In this document: positions 16,002 to 24,418 of the stretch, piece by piece
Layout of the letters: every line of letters starts with the position of its first letter
Numbering within the stretch: position 1 is the first letter of the stretch
Assembly (NCBI GenBank): GCA_025800215.1
Contig: JAOXSC010000079.1
Span: forward strand, 1-33,595
Length of the DNA stretch: 33,595 nucleotides
Direction: 5' to 3'
Source: Marinibacterium sp.
GTDB lineage: Bacteria > Pseudomonadota > Alphaproteobacteria > Rhodobacterales > Rhodobacteraceae
Notes under the pieces: generated by a model
Seen by the model: the letters and a program-made list of their open reading frames with translations, nothing else
Told to the model about the DNA's origin: nothing
The model's database searches: none
Position numbers and translations under genes: made by a program

Positions 16002-16703
16002 TTACCCTTGGCGTTCGGTGCCGGTCACCGCGTGGAAGATATGGGTGAAGGTGGCCGCGCCCAGGATCGGGATCAGCAGGTTCACCAGCGGCACCGACAG
16101 CGGGATCGCCATCAGTGTCCCGGCCAGCCAGATCGTCAAAGAGTTCTGTTTGCGCAGGGTCTTGGCCCCCTCGGGCCCAAGGCGGCGCAGGGCCGCGAGC
16201 GTGAAGTATTCCCGCCCCAGCAGGAACCCGTTGAGCAGCCAGAAGATGAACGGCGACAGCGGCGGGAACAGCAGATAAAGCGCAAAGGCCAGAATGTTGG
16301 CCCCGATCAGCACCCCCATGAACACCAGCGCATCCACCAGCCCGTCCCAGAAGGGCACGCCGGGGGCTTTGGGCAGGTGGGGATAGTGCTTGTCTTCGAC
16401 CGCTTCGGCCACCTGTTCAAGAAACAGCGAAATCATGGCCGAGGCCACCGGCATCATCAGAAAGCCCGACAGCGCCAGCATCAGCACAAAGGACACCCCG
16501 CCGGCCGCATCATTGGCCCAGGTGACGGTGCCGATCAGCGGCAGGGTCAGGCTGTCGCCCACCAGCCACATGGCCAGGTTCACAAAGAGGATCGTCGCCA
16601 GCACCAGCAGGCCCAGCGTCAGCCCCAGCCCCAGCAGCAACACACGTTGAAAGCGCGGGTCGGTCATCTGACCAAGCGCGGCAAAGAATGAGGTGATGAT
16701 CAT
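16002..16703 (-). CDS. EI24 domain-containing (CysZ-like) membrane protein
   Basis: A 233-residue integral membrane protein with about four long hydrophobic stretches. The EI24/CysZ features are the N-terminal FFAALGQMTDPRFQRVLLLG, the re-entrant-like VASAMISLFLEQVAEAVEDKHYP, and the FFWLLNGFLLGREYF-type block (here FIFWLLNGFLLGREYFTLAALRR). CysZ proteins move sulfate; no cysteine-synthesis gene is nearby, so transport substrate is left open. Its ATG overlaps the nitroreductase stop (ATGA), so the two are co-translated. Confidence 0.88.
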   Translation of the reverse strand: MIITSFFAALGQMTDPRFQRVLLLGLGLTLGLLVLATILFVNLAMWLVGDSLTLPLIGTVTWANDAAGGVSFVLMLALSGFLMMPVASAMISLFLEQVAEAVEDKHYPHLPKAPGVPFWDGLVDALVFMGVLIGANILAFALYLLFPPLSPFIFWLLNGFLLGREYFTLAALRRLGPEGAKTLRKQNSLTIWLAGTLMAIPLSVPLVNLLIPILGAATFTHIFHAVTGTERQG

Positions 16704-17278
16704 TGCGACATCCAGCTTGTGATCGTGTCGATATCCGGGCGCGGGCGCTCGGGCGGGGTGGCGTTTGCGGTGCCGATATGGATCAGACCGGCAATGCGTT
16801 CATTGCCCGCCAGGCCAAGGCCCGCACGCCCAAACTCGGCGTCATGGCTGGCCCAGCCGGACAGCCAGTTGGCCCCCCAGCCCGCTGCGAGCGCCGCATT
16901 CAGCAGCCCAAGACAGGCCGCGCCGGCCGAATATGTCATTTCGATGGCCGGGATCTTGTCGGATGGTTTTTGTGTCTCGATCACGGCGACGGCCATCGGC
17001 GTCATCTCATAGGGGGCGCGGGCCTTGGCGATGTCGTCATCGCTTTTGCCCAGGGCGGTGCCACGGGTGCTGACCAGATCGGCCAGCCGGGCCATGGCAT
17101 CGCCTTGGACCACGACAAAGCGCCAGGGCTCGAGCTTGCCATGATCAGGCGTGCGTGCCGCCGCCGTCAGGATCGGCATCAGCTCATCCCGCGTTGGCGC
17201 GGGCAGGCCCAGGATCTTGTAGGGGCGCGACCGGCGCGACAAAAGAAAGGCCAGCGCCTCGGGGTTGCTTTGCGACAT
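16700..17278 (-). CDS. Nitroreductase family protein (YdjA-like)
   Basis: An FMN-dependent oxidoreductase of 192 residues, the short YdjA-like type. LLSRRSRPYKILGLPAP, AARTPDHGKLEPWRFVVVQGDA and AGAACLGLLNAALAAGWGANWLSG match the FMN-binding regions. The natural substrate is unknown; members reduce nitro compounds or quinones with NAD(P)H. The start at 17278 is directly preceded, on the coding strand, by a perfect 7-bp inverted repeat that overlaps the AAAAGGG ribosome-binding region, which suggests repression or translational control. Confidence 0.92.
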   Translation of the reverse strand: MSQSNPEALAFLLSRRSRPYKILGLPAPTRDELMPILTAAARTPDHGKLEPWRFVVVQGDAMARLADLVSTRGTALGKSDDDIAKARAPYEMTPMAVAVIETQKPSDKIPAIEMTYSAGAACLGLLNAALAAGWGANWLSGWASHDAEFGRAGLGLAGNERIAGLIHIGTANATPPERPRPDIDTITSWMSQ

Positions 17279-17297
17279 ATGTAAAGCCCTTTTACAT
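17279..17297. promoter_or_regulatory. 19-bp inverted repeat abutting the nitroreductase start
   Basis: ATGTAAA-N5-TTTACAT touches the nitroreductase start codon. On the coding strand AAAAGGG, the only ribosome-binding sequence, lies in the centre. The TGT-N11-ACA spacing resembles but does not match PpsR sites (TGT-N12-ACA) and fits a generic LysR-type T-N11-A dyad. A candidate operator or translation-control hairpin. Confidence 0.45.
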
Positions 17298-17374
17298 CTC
17301 GTGCCCTATGTCGGGTGGCGCCGCCGTGGTGTCAAGGCCGATTGCGCGGCAGGGGCGCCCCGGATGGGGTGTGA

Positions 17375-18499
17375 TCAGTCCGGCTGGGGCAGGGTGGACA
17401 GCAGGTCATCGGCCATGTCGCGCACCACCTCGTGCAGGAAGGAATCAAAGCGGGGCGATGGCTGGCGGATCTCGAAGGCTTCGGCAAAGGGATCGGGGGC
17501 GGTGACATCGCTGCCGCTGAGGGTGGCGATGGTGGCATGGCCGCAGAAGGGCACATAGACCTCGGAATAGCCGCCTTCGTGCACCAGCACGAGCTTGCCA
17601 TTGCACAGCCGCGCGGCGGCGTCCTTGAGGCGCTGCGTCATCTGGGCGAATGTCTCGGCGGTGGCCTGCATCCGCGCCAGCGGGTCGATGACGGATGCGT
17701 CAAAGCCGCAGGCGACGATGATCATGTCAGGGCGGAACCGGTCAAGCGCGGGGAGGATGATCTGATCCATCACCGCCAGATAGGCCGTGTGCCCGGCCCC
17801 CGCAGGCAGCGGGATGTTCAGGTTGTAGCCCGCCCCGTTGCCATGGCCGCGATCGCCGATGCCACCGGTATCCAGCGGATAATTGCCCTCTTGATGGACA
17901 GAAATGGCCAGCACGTCGTCGCGGTCATAATAGATCGCTTCGGTGCCATTGCCGTGATGCACGTCCCAGTCCACCACCGCCACGCGGCCCAGCCCGTGAT
18001 TGGTCTGGGCGGCCTCGATGGCGATGGCGATATTGGCCAGCAGGCAGAACCCGTTGGGGAAATCGGGCAGGCAGTGATGCCCCGGCGGGCGTGACAGGGC
18101 ATAGGCATTGTCCAGCTCGCCCTGCCAGACGCTGCGCACCGCTTCCATCGCAAGGCCTGCTGACAAGGCTGCGGTTTCATAGCCGCCCTGGGCAAAGGGG
18201 GTGCGGCGGCCCAGCTCTCCTCCGCCGCTATCGGACAGGGCTTTGAAGTCATCCAGGTAATGGGCGGGGTGTACGCGCAGCAGATCGTCGCGCGCGGCCA
18301 TGGGGGCGCTGCGCAGGTCTAGCGCCCGGCTCAGACCGGTGACGTCGATCAGGTTCTTCAGCCGCCGCTTGGTTTCGGGGTTTTCGGGCAGGCCGCCGCT
18401 GGCCAGGGGCTGCACCAGCCCGCCAATGGGCAGGGTAAAGGCGTAGTTGCCGCCTGCGTGCCAGAAACACTGTTCATCCCAGAAAAAGCCGGTGGCCAT
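17375..18499 (-). CDS. Histone deacetylase family protein (class II / acetylpolyamine amidohydrolase-like)
   Basis: A zinc-dependent deacetylase fold of 374 residues. SRPPGHHCLPDFPNGFC contains the catalytic His141-His142; VVDWDVHHGNGTEAIY supplies zinc ligands Asp179 and His181; ACGFDAS supplies Asp267; LVHEGGYSE carries the catalytic-loop Tyr. Bacterial members deacetylate acetylpolyamines or other acetyl-amines; the true substrate is not known. I chose ATG 18499 (AAAGGATC upstream) over an in-frame ATG nine codons earlier. It follows the 80-aa gene by 33 bases on the same strand. Confidence 0.92.
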   Translation of the reverse strand: MATGFFWDEQCFWHAGGNYAFTLPIGGLVQPLASGGLPENPETKRRLKNLIDVTGLSRALDLRSAPMAARDDLLRVHPAHYLDDFKALSDSGGGELGRRTPFAQGGYETAALSAGLAMEAVRSVWQGELDNAYALSRPPGHHCLPDFPNGFCLLANIAIAIEAAQTNHGLGRVAVVDWDVHHGNGTEAIYYDRDDVLAISVHQEGNYPLDTGGIGDRGHGNGAGYNLNIPLPAGAGHTAYLAVMDQIILPALDRFRPDMIIVACGFDASVIDPLARMQATAETFAQMTQRLKDAAARLCNGKLVLVHEGGYSEVYVPFCGHATIATLSGSDVTAPDPFAEAFEIRQPSPRFDSFLHEVVRDMADDLLSTLPQPD

Positions 18500-18532
18500 G
18501 GCGGATCCTTTGTTCTGTGCGGGCAAGTCTCT

Positions 18533-18775
18533 TTAGACGCCCGACGGGCGGCGCAGCTGATAGACCCCTTCGGGCAGATCCAGCGCGGCGGCCAGATCCT
18601 GCAGCTGTTCGGTTGACAGGGTGATCTTCATCACCTGGTCGGTGCGTGGATCATATTGTTCCAGTGTGACGCATTCGGCAAAGCTGTTGATGGTCACATC
18701 TTCCAGAAGCGGCAGTTTGCCTTCGTCCACCAGGGTGATGACGGTGGAATCGAATTCGTGCTCGATCGTAAACAT
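18533..18775 (-). CDS. Conserved small protein of unknown function (80 aa)
   Basis: I do not recognise a named family. The 80 residues begin MFTIEHEFDSTVITLVDEG and include SFAECVTLEQYD, TDQVMKITLSTEQLQDLAAAL and EGVYQLRRPSG, predicting a small mixed alpha/beta domain without signal peptide or membrane helix. Codon use matches its neighbours. The start is uncertain: the ATG at 18775 has only a weak CGGGTT upstream, and another ATG at 18814 would add 13 residues. It lies 33 bases ahead of the deacetylase-like gene and is divergent from the M48 lipoprotein, so co-transcription with the deacetylase is likely. Confidence 0.7.
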   Translation of the reverse strand: MFTIEHEFDSTVITLVDEGKLPLLEDVTINSFAECVTLEQYDPRTDQVMKITLSTEQLQDLAAALDLPEGVYQLRRPSGV

Positions 18776-18887
18776 AACCCGAGCGTGGCGCAGTCTTGAC
18801 GTAAGTTCAACCATCAAGCCCGGATCCGGCTGGCGCGCGGGCCGGGGTCTGGTAAAGTCCTGCAAAACAGTCGGAAAGAGACAGGCA

Positions 18888-19628
18888 ATGACATCGCGAT
18901 TGCGGCGCAGGATCGGCCAGGGGCGGGTGATGACCCTTGTGGCGCTGATGTGTCTGGGGCTGTCGGCCTGCGGTGTGACCGTCAGCCAGACTCCCGCGAC
19001 CCCGCCCGCACCCGGCAGCCCCCAAGCCCAGGCGCAGCTGGCGGCGGCCAATTTCCGGCAGGTGGTCAACACGGTCGAACCGGTGGCCGAAGCCGAATGC
19101 AAGGCCCGCACGCGCGGGGCCAATTGCGATTTCAAGATCGTGGTGGATCCTGACACGCGCGCGCCGGCCAATGCCTTTCAGACGCTCGACAAATCGGGGC
19201 GCCCGGTGATCGTCTTCACGCTGGCGCTGATCGCGGATGTTCAGAACCGTGACGAACTGGCCTTTGTCCTGTCGCACGAGGCCGCGCATCACATTCTGGG
19301 CCATCTGCAGCGTCAGGCCCGCAACGCGCAGGCCGGGGCGCTGATCCTGGGCGGGCTGGTGGCGGCGGCTGGCGCACCCCCCGAACAGGTGGCCGCCGCC
19401 GCCGATCAGGGCGCGTTCGTGGGCGCGCGCAGCTATTCCAAGACCTTCGAGCTCGAAGCCGACGCCCTGGGCACCATCATCGCCTTCCGCGCAGGCTATG
19501 ACCCAGAGCGCGGGGCGGCCTATTTCGACCGGCTGCCCGATCCCGGTGATCAATTTCTGGGCACCCATCCCCCCAATGCACAGCGCAGCCGTGTGGTGCG
19601 CGAGACCATGGAACGGCTGACCCGATGA
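18888..19628 (+). CDS. M48-family metalloprotease, lipoprotein
   Basis: A 246-residue periplasmic zinc protease. The N-terminus is a lipoprotein signal: basic residues, a hydrophobic core and lipobox LSAC (25-28), so Cys28 would be lipidated by Lgt. The catalytic motif HEAAH is at 130-134 within VLSHEAAHHILGH, and the third zinc ligand is the Glu in FELEADALGT. The size is like the single-domain Loi/YcaL-type members that act in outer-membrane protein quality control; that role is inference. GGAAAGAG precedes the ATG. The stop overlaps the next gene's start (ATGA). Confidence 0.93.
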   Translation: MTSRLRRRIGQGRVMTLVALMCLGLSACGVTVSQTPATPPAPGSPQAQAQLAAANFRQVVNTVEPVAEAECKARTRGANCDFKIVVDPDTRAPANAFQTLDKSGRPVIVFTLALIADVQNRDELAFVLSHEAAHHILGHLQRQARNAQAGALILGGLVAAAGAPPEQVAAAADQGAFVGARSYSKTFELEADALGTIIAFRAGYDPERGAAYFDRLPDPGDQFLGTHPPNAQRSRVVRETMERLTR

Positions 19629-19981
19629 CGGATCTGACACAGCTTGGCGTGATCCTGACCGATCGCGGGTCGAAATATGCTGTCAGCGGCGCGCCCGTCA
19701 CATCGCGCGGCGATGTGGACGCCGCGCTGGCCATGCTCAAATCCGACCGGGCCTATGCCAAGGCCACCCACAACACCTGGGCGGCGCTGCTGCCCACGGG
19801 CGGGCTCAAGGCCGATGACGGCGAGGCGGGCGCTGGCATGGTGATCCTGCGCATGCTCGAACGCGAAGGGCTGCGTGATCATCTGGTGGTGGTGACGCGC
19901 TGGTATGGCGGCAAAAAGCTGGGCGGCGACCGGTTTCGCCGGGTGCAGGATGCGGTGCGCGCCTATCTTGACCAGATGTAG
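19625..19981 (+). CDS. IMPACT/YigZ family protein
   Basis: A 118-residue single UPF0029/IMPACT N-domain. AKATHNTWAALLP and the signature VVVTRWYGGKKLGGDRFRRVQDAV are typical. It lacks the C-terminal ferredoxin-like domain found in the roughly 200-residue YigZ proteins. Eukaryotic IMPACT modulates Gcn2; the bacterial role is unknown. The ATGA overlap at 19625-19628 couples it to the M48 lipoprotein gene. Confidence 0.9.
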   Translation: MTDLTQLGVILTDRGSKYAVSGAPVTSRGDVDAALAMLKSDRAYAKATHNTWAALLPTGGLKADDGEAGAGMVILRMLEREGLRDHLVVVTRWYGGKKLGGDRFRRVQDAVRAYLDQM

Positions 19982-19984
19982 CGC

Positions 19985-19998
19985 TTGATCTGAGTCAA
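19985..19998 (+). promoter_or_regulatory. FNR/CRP-type box ahead of the DUF6455 gene
   Basis: TTGAT-CTGA-GTCAA is one half FnrL-type and one half Nnr/Dnr-type of the TTGAY-N4-RTCAA consensus. The centre is 19991.5. A TANNNT hexamer, TAGCCT, lies at 20022-20027, which puts the start of transcription near 20033 and the box at about -41.5, the class II activation position. The distance to the ATG is then about 22 bases. Confidence 0.7.
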
Positions 19999-20054
19999 AG
20001 CCCGTCTGCCCGATCCGGTCGTAGCCTTGATCCGGTAGCAGAGGGAACGCGACT

Positions 20055-20306
20055 ATGCAGAACCAAGACGTCATGAAACGCCATGCTGCACTTGTGGACC
20101 GGATGGCGAACACGCTGGGCATCGACCTGGAAGAATCCGCGATGCGTGGTGATCTTGATATTGAAGAAATCGGCGACGCTGTGCTGCGCTGCACCGGCTG
20201 CACGAACCCCGATCATTGCGGGCAGTGGCTGAACGAAAACCCCACCGCAGACAACGCCGTGGGCTATTGCCGCAACACTGCCCTGTTCGAACGCCTCAAA
20301 GGCTGA
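20055..20306 (+). CDS. DUF6455 family small cysteine protein
   Basis: An 83-residue DUF6455 protein. Four cysteines (46, 49, 55, 72) in the pattern CxxC-x5-C-x16-C sit in RCTGCTNPDHCGQW and GYCRNT, which could bind a metal or an Fe-S cluster. The N-terminal half is acidic and helical. No catalytic motif is visible. AGAGGGA lies upstream of the ATG. The FNR-type box and -10 ahead of it suggest induction at low oxygen or by nitrogen oxides, so a redox or denitrification-related role is plausible but inferred. It overlaps the 3' end of the convergent DCC gene by 11 bases. Confidence 0.88.
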   Translation: MQNQDVMKRHAALVDRMANTLGIDLEESAMRGDLDIEEIGDAVLRCTGCTNPDHCGQWLNENPTADNAVGYCRNTALFERLKG

Positions 20307-20682
20307 CCTTGCGCCGGTTCTGGCGCCAGCGGTCCCAGCGATAGATCGCCGGGGCCAGCACATGGTCATAAAGGGCCGTTGCCCCCTGCCGGATCCCCGG
20401 CAGCCCGACGACCCGCGCCATCCAGCGATAGCGCGGCATGTCGGCCCAGATCACCAGGAACCCGTCGATCCCTGACAGGATCTGCCCGTCCTTGAGCACA
20501 TGCAGACGCCGCGCGGCCTGATCGCGGGTCAGGCCCCATTGGCGCAACGTGTCTCCGTTCAGATCCTCGAACCGCACGGGCAGCCCGCGATCGCGGGCGT
20601 AATCGGCGTAGTGCGTGATTTCGAACCGGCAGACCGGGCAGTCGTGGTTGTATAGAACGCGGGTGTCATCGTGCTGTGCCAT
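20296..20682 (-). CDS. DCC family thiol-disulfide oxidoreductase-like protein (DUF393)
   Basis: A 128-residue DCC protein. The defining DxxCxxC motif is DCPVCRFE (14-21) after VLYN, and the later LHVLKDGQILSGIDGFLVIW and YRWMARVVGLPG blocks are typical. The CPVC pair suggests a thioredoxin-like redox activity, not demonstrated for most members. No signal peptide is present. Its 3' end overlaps that of the DUF6455 gene, so the two convergent transcripts must interfere at least for 11 bases. Confidence 0.92.
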   Translation of the reverse strand: MAQHDDTRVLYNHDCPVCRFEITHYADYARDRGLPVRFEDLNGDTLRQWGLTRDQAARRLHVLKDGQILSGIDGFLVIWADMPRYRWMARVVGLPGIRQGATALYDHVLAPAIYRWDRWRQNRRKVSL

Positions 20683-20744
20683 GCCCCAGATCTAGGGGCG
20701 GTCGGCGCCACGTCCAACCGCATCCGACCGCATTCGACTGTGGA

Positions 20745-20987
20745 TCACAGTTTCGAATGCGACCCGTCGCAGAGCGGCGATTTCGTGGTCGCCTTGCAGC
20801 CGCAGAAAAACACCTTCTTGTCCGCCACGGCCTGATATTTCAGGGGCGATATGCCGCTGTCCTTGTGGCTGCCATCGCAAAAGGGCTGTTTGCTGGATTT
20901 GCCGCAGGCGCACCAGAAATAGGTCTTGCCGGCCTCTACCTCGACCGGGAAGGGGGCTTTTTGCGCGATGATGGGCGTGTCGGACAT
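20745..20987 (-). CDS. Tandem CDGSH iron-sulfur protein
   Basis: An 80-residue protein with two CDGSH [2Fe-2S] motifs: CACGKSSKQPFCDGSH and CGCKATTKSPLCDGSH, each giving three Cys and one His ligands. Two clusters in one small soluble chain is the CISD3/Miner2-like arrangement, associated with redox or cluster transfer. I chose ATG 20987 (AGAGGAA upstream); an earlier in-frame start would run into rimO. It follows rimO by 50 bases on the same strand, and rimO itself needs two [4Fe-4S] clusters, so a shared transcript is plausible. Confidence 0.93.
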   Translation of the reverse strand: MSDTPIIAQKAPFPVEVEAGKTYFWCACGKSSKQPFCDGSHKDSGISPLKYQAVADKKVFFCGCKATTKSPLCDGSHSKL

Positions 20988-21037
20988 GGGCTGGGTTCCT
21001 CTGGCTGATGTCACGTGCCCCAAAGGGTAGCGCCAGA

Positions 21038-22432
21038 TCAGCCTTTGACCAACCGCCCCCACAGATCATAGTCGCCGGCCTCGTCCACTTCGACGGTGAC
21101 GATGTCGCCGGTGCTGAGCCCGGCAAAGCCGTCATCAATGAACAGATTGCCGTCAATCTCGGGCGCGTCGGCCATGGTGCGGCAGGTGGCGGCCTCGTCA
21201 TCGACCTCATCCACGATGACCTGCAGAACCTGCCCGACCTTGGCCTCGAGCTTGGCTTCGGAAATCGCCTGTGCCTTTTCCATGAACCGGTCCCAGCGAT
21301 CCTGTTTGACCTCGGCCGGGACATGATCGGGCAGCGCGTTCGAGCGCGCGCCATCGACGTTTTCGTATTGAAAACAGCCCACACGATCAAGCTGCGCTTC
21401 GTCCAGCCAATCCAGCAGCGTCTGGAATTCGTCTTCGGTTTCACCGGGATAGCCGACGATAAAGGTCGATCGCAGGGTCAGATCCGGGCAGATCGCGCGC
21501 CAGGCGCGGATTTCGTCCAGCGTTCTGGCCGCCGCCGCAGGGCGCGCCATGCGCCTGAGCGTATCGGGATGCGCATGCTGGAACGGGATATCGAGATAGG
21601 GCAGCACACCGTTTTCAGGATCCGCCATCAGCGGGATCAGATCGCGCACATGCGGATAGGGATAGACGTAATGCAGCCGCACCCAGGCGCCCAACTGCCC
21701 CAGTTCGCGCGCAAGATCGAGCACATGGCTGCGCACCTCGCCGTCTTTCCAGGGGTTGAGGTCATATTTGCGGTCCAGCCCATAGGCGCTCGTGTCCTGG
21801 CTGATCACCAGCAGTTCACGCACACCGCTGGTCACCAGCTTTTCAGCCTCGCGCAGGATCGCATGGGCCGGGCGGCTGGCCAGTTTGCCGCGCATGTCGG
21901 GGATGATGCAGAATTTGCAGGCGTGATTGCAGCCTTCGGAAATCTTGAGATAGCTGTAATGGCGCGGCGTCAGCTTGACGCCGCTGGCGGGCAGCAGATC
22001 GACAAAGGGATCGGGATCGGGCGGCACGGCGCCATGCACCGCATCCAGCACCTGCTCATATTGATGTGGGCCGGTCACCGCCAGAACCCTGGGGTGGACG
22101 CCGGTGATATAGTCGGGCTCGGCCCCCAGGCAGCCGGTCACGATGACCTTGCCGTTTTCGGTCAACGCCTCTCCGATGGCTTCAAGGCTTTCGGCCTTGG
22201 CGCTGTCAAGAAACCCGCAGGTGTTCACGATCACCGCATCCGCCCCCGAATAGTCGGGCGAGATCCCGTAGCCTTCGGCGCGCAGCCGGGTCAGGATGCG
22301 CTCGCTGTCCACCAGCGCCTTGGGACATCCCAATGATACCATGCCGATGGTGGGCTGGCCCTTGCGGGCGGGGTCGCTGAAACGGGCTTTAGGCGCAAGG
22401 TCGGGGCGCAGGTCTGGCGGGTTCTGGCTCAT
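21038..22432 (-). CDS. rimO: Ribosomal protein uS12 methylthiotransferase
   Basis: Radical-SAM enzyme that methylthiolates Asp89 of ribosomal protein uS12 (EC 2.8.4.4). The 464 residues include the N-terminal methylthiotransferase domain with Cys36 ([12 protein letters not shown]), Cys72 (NTCGF) and Cys101 (TGCLG) for the auxiliary cluster; the radical-SAM CNHACKFC (168-175); and a C-terminal TRAM domain. [12 protein letters not shown] distinguishes RimO from MiaB. The N-terminal 27 residues are a Pro-rich extension. No strong ribosome-binding site is seen before the ATG. Confidence 0.97.
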   Translation of the reverse strand: MSQNPPDLRPDLAPKARFSDPARKGQPTIGMVSLGCPKALVDSERILTRLRAEGYGISPDYSGADAVIVNTCGFLDSAKAESLEAIGEALTENGKVIVTGCLGAEPDYITGVHPRVLAVTGPHQYEQVLDAVHGAVPPDPDPFVDLLPASGVKLTPRHYSYLKISEGCNHACKFCIIPDMRGKLASRPAHAILREAEKLVTSGVRELLVISQDTSAYGLDRKYDLNPWKDGEVRSHVLDLARELGQLGAWVRLHYVYPYPHVRDLIPLMADPENGVLPYLDIPFQHAHPDTLRRMARPAAAARTLDEIRAWRAICPDLTLRSTFIVGYPGETEDEFQTLLDWLDEAQLDRVGCFQYENVDGARSNALPDHVPAEVKQDRWDRFMEKAQAISEAKLEAKVGQVLQVIVDEVDDEAATCRTMADAPEIDGNLFIDDGFAGLSTGDIVTVEVDEAGDYDLWGRLVKG

Positions 22433-22496
22433 GCGCGCGGATATAGAGATCGTTGGGCGTGCTGGCTAGGGTCAGCGCCGATTGAATTTCAGCCGA

Positions 22497-22537
22497 GGGG
22501 TCGGGATCCCTTTGGGATCCGGTCGCGCCACGACCCC
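22497..22537 (-). terminator. Nested inverted repeats after the EamA transporter gene
   Basis: GGATCCC-TTT-GGGATCC (22504-22520) is enclosed by GGGGTCG/CGACCCC (22497-22503 with 22531-22537). It begins just after the transporter stop codon on the minus strand. There is no T-run, so factor-dependent or structural termination is possible. Confidence 0.45.
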
Positions 22538-22538
22538 G

Positions 22539-23444
22539 TCAGGCGGCTGTGTCCTGCTGCCCGCGCCACATGATAAACAGACCCGAGGCCACGATCAGCG
22601 CTGATCCCATCAGAACCGTGCCGCCCAGATCTTCGCCAAAAAACACCACGCCCAGCATCACACCAAACAGAAGCCGCGAATAGCGGAAGGGCGCAACCGA
22701 GGCGACTTCGCCCGTGCGCATCGCCTTCATCAGGCAGGTATAGGCCCCGGCCCCCATCAGGATCGTGCCCAGAACATAGGCCCAGGTCAGGCCCTGCGGC
22801 CAGACAAATGCCGCCCGCTCGAACGGCACATAGAGCCCCCCCGCCAGCGCGATGGCCAGAAACCCGTAGACCCCCAGCACCGTGGTGTTGAGCGTTGCAG
22901 GCGCAGCCCGGCTGGCCAGATCGCGCCCGGCAAAGCCCAGCATCCCCAGCACCGCCAGAACAGACAGCGCCGAAAACCCGTCCGCGCCCGGCTGGATGAT
23001 CAGCCCGACACCCGCCAGCCCCACCGCCACGGCGAGCCAGCGGCGCAGCCCCACGGTTTCGCCAAAGAACACCGCAGCCCCCGCCATGACCACCAGCGGC
23101 GTGGCCTGCAGGATCATTGTGGCGGTGGACAGCGGGATCAGCGAAATCGCCAGCACCCAGAACAGGCGGCCCAGCACTTCGAACACCGCACGCAGCCGCA
23201 TGACCGGTGACAGCGCATCCGCACTGATCAGCGATGCGCCCGCGCGATGCGCCAGCCCGGCAAAGATCGCCGCGCCGCCCAGCCCGAACATCACCAGCAC
23301 CTGCGCCGTGGGAAGGCTGAGCGCGGCGGCCTTGACGCAGGCGTCTTCGATGGCAAAGCCCGCCATCGCGGCGATCATCCACAGCATGCCGATCTGGTTG
23401 GCGCGGTGATCGGTGGGCACGGCAAGAGACGGGGAATGGGACAA
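22539..23444 (-). CDS. EamA-family (drug/metabolite transporter) permease
   Basis: An integral inner-membrane protein of about 301 residues with ten predicted helices in two EamA repeats. Signature regions are LQATPLVVMAGAAVFFGETVGLRRW in the first repeat and VASVAPFRYSRLLFGVMLGVVFFGEDL in the second. Substrate unknown; members export amino acids, nucleotides or other metabolites. The start is uncertain: no ATG is well placed, and a TTG at 23444 has GGAG seven bases upstream; a GTG at 23480 lacks a ribosome-binding site, and ATG 23387 would cut into the first helix. Confidence 0.88.
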   Translation of the reverse strand: MSHSPSLAVPTDHRANQIGMLWMIAAMAGFAIEDACVKAAALSLPTAQVLVMFGLGGAAIFAGLAHRAGASLISADALSPVMRLRAVFEVLGRLFWVLAISLIPLSTATMILQATPLVVMAGAAVFFGETVGLRRWLAVAVGLAGVGLIIQPGADGFSALSVLAVLGMLGFAGRDLASRAAPATLNTTVLGVYGFLAIALAGGLYVPFERAAFVWPQGLTWAYVLGTILMGAGAYTCLMKAMRTGEVASVAPFRYSRLLFGVMLGVVFFGEDLGGTVLMGSALIVASGLFIMWRGQQDTAA

Positions 23445-23549
23445 GGGGCGGCTCCGATGCTTGGGGTCTTTTCTGGGCACTGCGCCGGGGCAGCCGTCGC
23501 TGCGGGAGACCTTAGGTCGGACCGCAGGCGGGGAAAAAGCGGCGCGCTG

Positions 23550-24326
23550 TCACAGCCGTTCGGACAGCCAGCCAAGCACGTCCTGTGCCACCTGCGGCCA
23601 CTGGCTGTCATATTGCATATAATGGCAGGCCCCTTCGACGGCGCGAAAATCTGCGCTGGCATAGCGCGCGGCCATGGCCCGCGCGGTGCTGGTGGACACG
23701 GCCCTGTCCTTCGTACCCGACAAGAATAGCAGCGGGCAGCTCACCGCGTCGGGTTCGACCAGCGTGGTCTGGTTGACGTCATACATCCAGAACATGAATT
23801 CAAACAGCACACGGCCGGATTCGGTATCCAGCCGTTCATGGATCTGGTGCTGCAACGGCTCGGGCAGGGTGTTCAGCCCGAACTGTGCCAGCAGCTCGAA
23901 ATCCTGGCCCATGGCCTTGTTCCAGAAGGCGCCGGCCGACATGAACATCTTGCCCAGATCCCGTTCCAGATCGGTGGTGGGCAGCATGCCGTTCACGATG
24001 CTGCTGTTGATCAGAACGCCTGCGGCGATGCGATCTTCGGCGGCCAGAAGCTGCGCCAGAACCGCCCCCAGCGAATGGCCCACCACGATGGGTTTGGGCG
24101 CGTCGGAGTCGATGGCCTGCCGGGCGTCGTCGAGGTAGTCGGCGATGCTGAGGCCGATCATCTGCGCGTCCCGGTCAGGTCCGGGCGGCAGATCATGGGC
24201 GCGATAGGTCAGGCTGTGGCAGGTGAACCCGGCCTCGTCAAAAACGCGATGGGCGTTCTCCATGGTCCAGGCCGCCCCGTTGGTGCCGTGCAGCAAAAGA
24301 ACCGGATGCCGGGTAAGATCATGCAT
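23550..24326 (-). CDS. Alpha/beta hydrolase
   Basis: A 258-residue alpha/beta-hydrolase. The oxyanion loop is LLLHGTNGAAW, the nucleophile elbow VVGHSLGAVLA (Ser), the acid Asp in FLSGTKDRAV and the His in EGACHYMQYD. No signal peptide. The start has AGGAG about 7 bases upstream. The specific substrate (ester, lactone or other) cannot be told from sequence. It is downstream of the PGM gene on the same strand but separated from it by a strong hairpin, so it is probably transcribed independently. Confidence 0.9.
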   Translation of the reverse strand: MHDLTRHPVLLLHGTNGAAWTMENAHRVFDEAGFTCHSLTYRAHDLPPGPDRDAQMIGLSIADYLDDARQAIDSDAPKPIVVGHSLGAVLAQLLAAEDRIAAGVLINSSIVNGMLPTTDLERDLGKMFMSAGAFWNKAMGQDFELLAQFGLNTLPEPLQHQIHERLDTESGRVLFEFMFWMYDVNQTTLVEPDAVSCPLLFLSGTKDRAVSTSTARAMAARYASADFRAVEGACHYMQYDSQWPQVAQDVLGWLSERL

Positions 24327-24418
24327 GGGATGCTCCTGTCATCGCGGGGCGTGCGATGGCCCGCATCGGCACCATGCCATGGATCGTGGCGCCTGTCGCG
24401 CCTGCGATCAGGATGTGT

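Noticed and set aside
17279-17297. The nitroreductase dyad as a PpsR/CrtJ site
   Set aside because: PpsR needs TGT-N12-ACA; here the spacer is 11 bases and there is no photosynthesis gene nearby.
18796-18810. TTGACGTAAGTTCAA as an FNR site before the M48/80-aa divergent genes
   Set aside because: The half-sites are seven bases apart (TTGA-N7-TCAA) instead of six, so an FNR/CRP-family dimer would be out of register.
20676-22336. Long plus-strand frames opposite rimO and the CDGSH gene
   Set aside because: The opposite strand encodes proteins with intact catalytic cysteines; the plus frames show no motif or ribosome-binding site.
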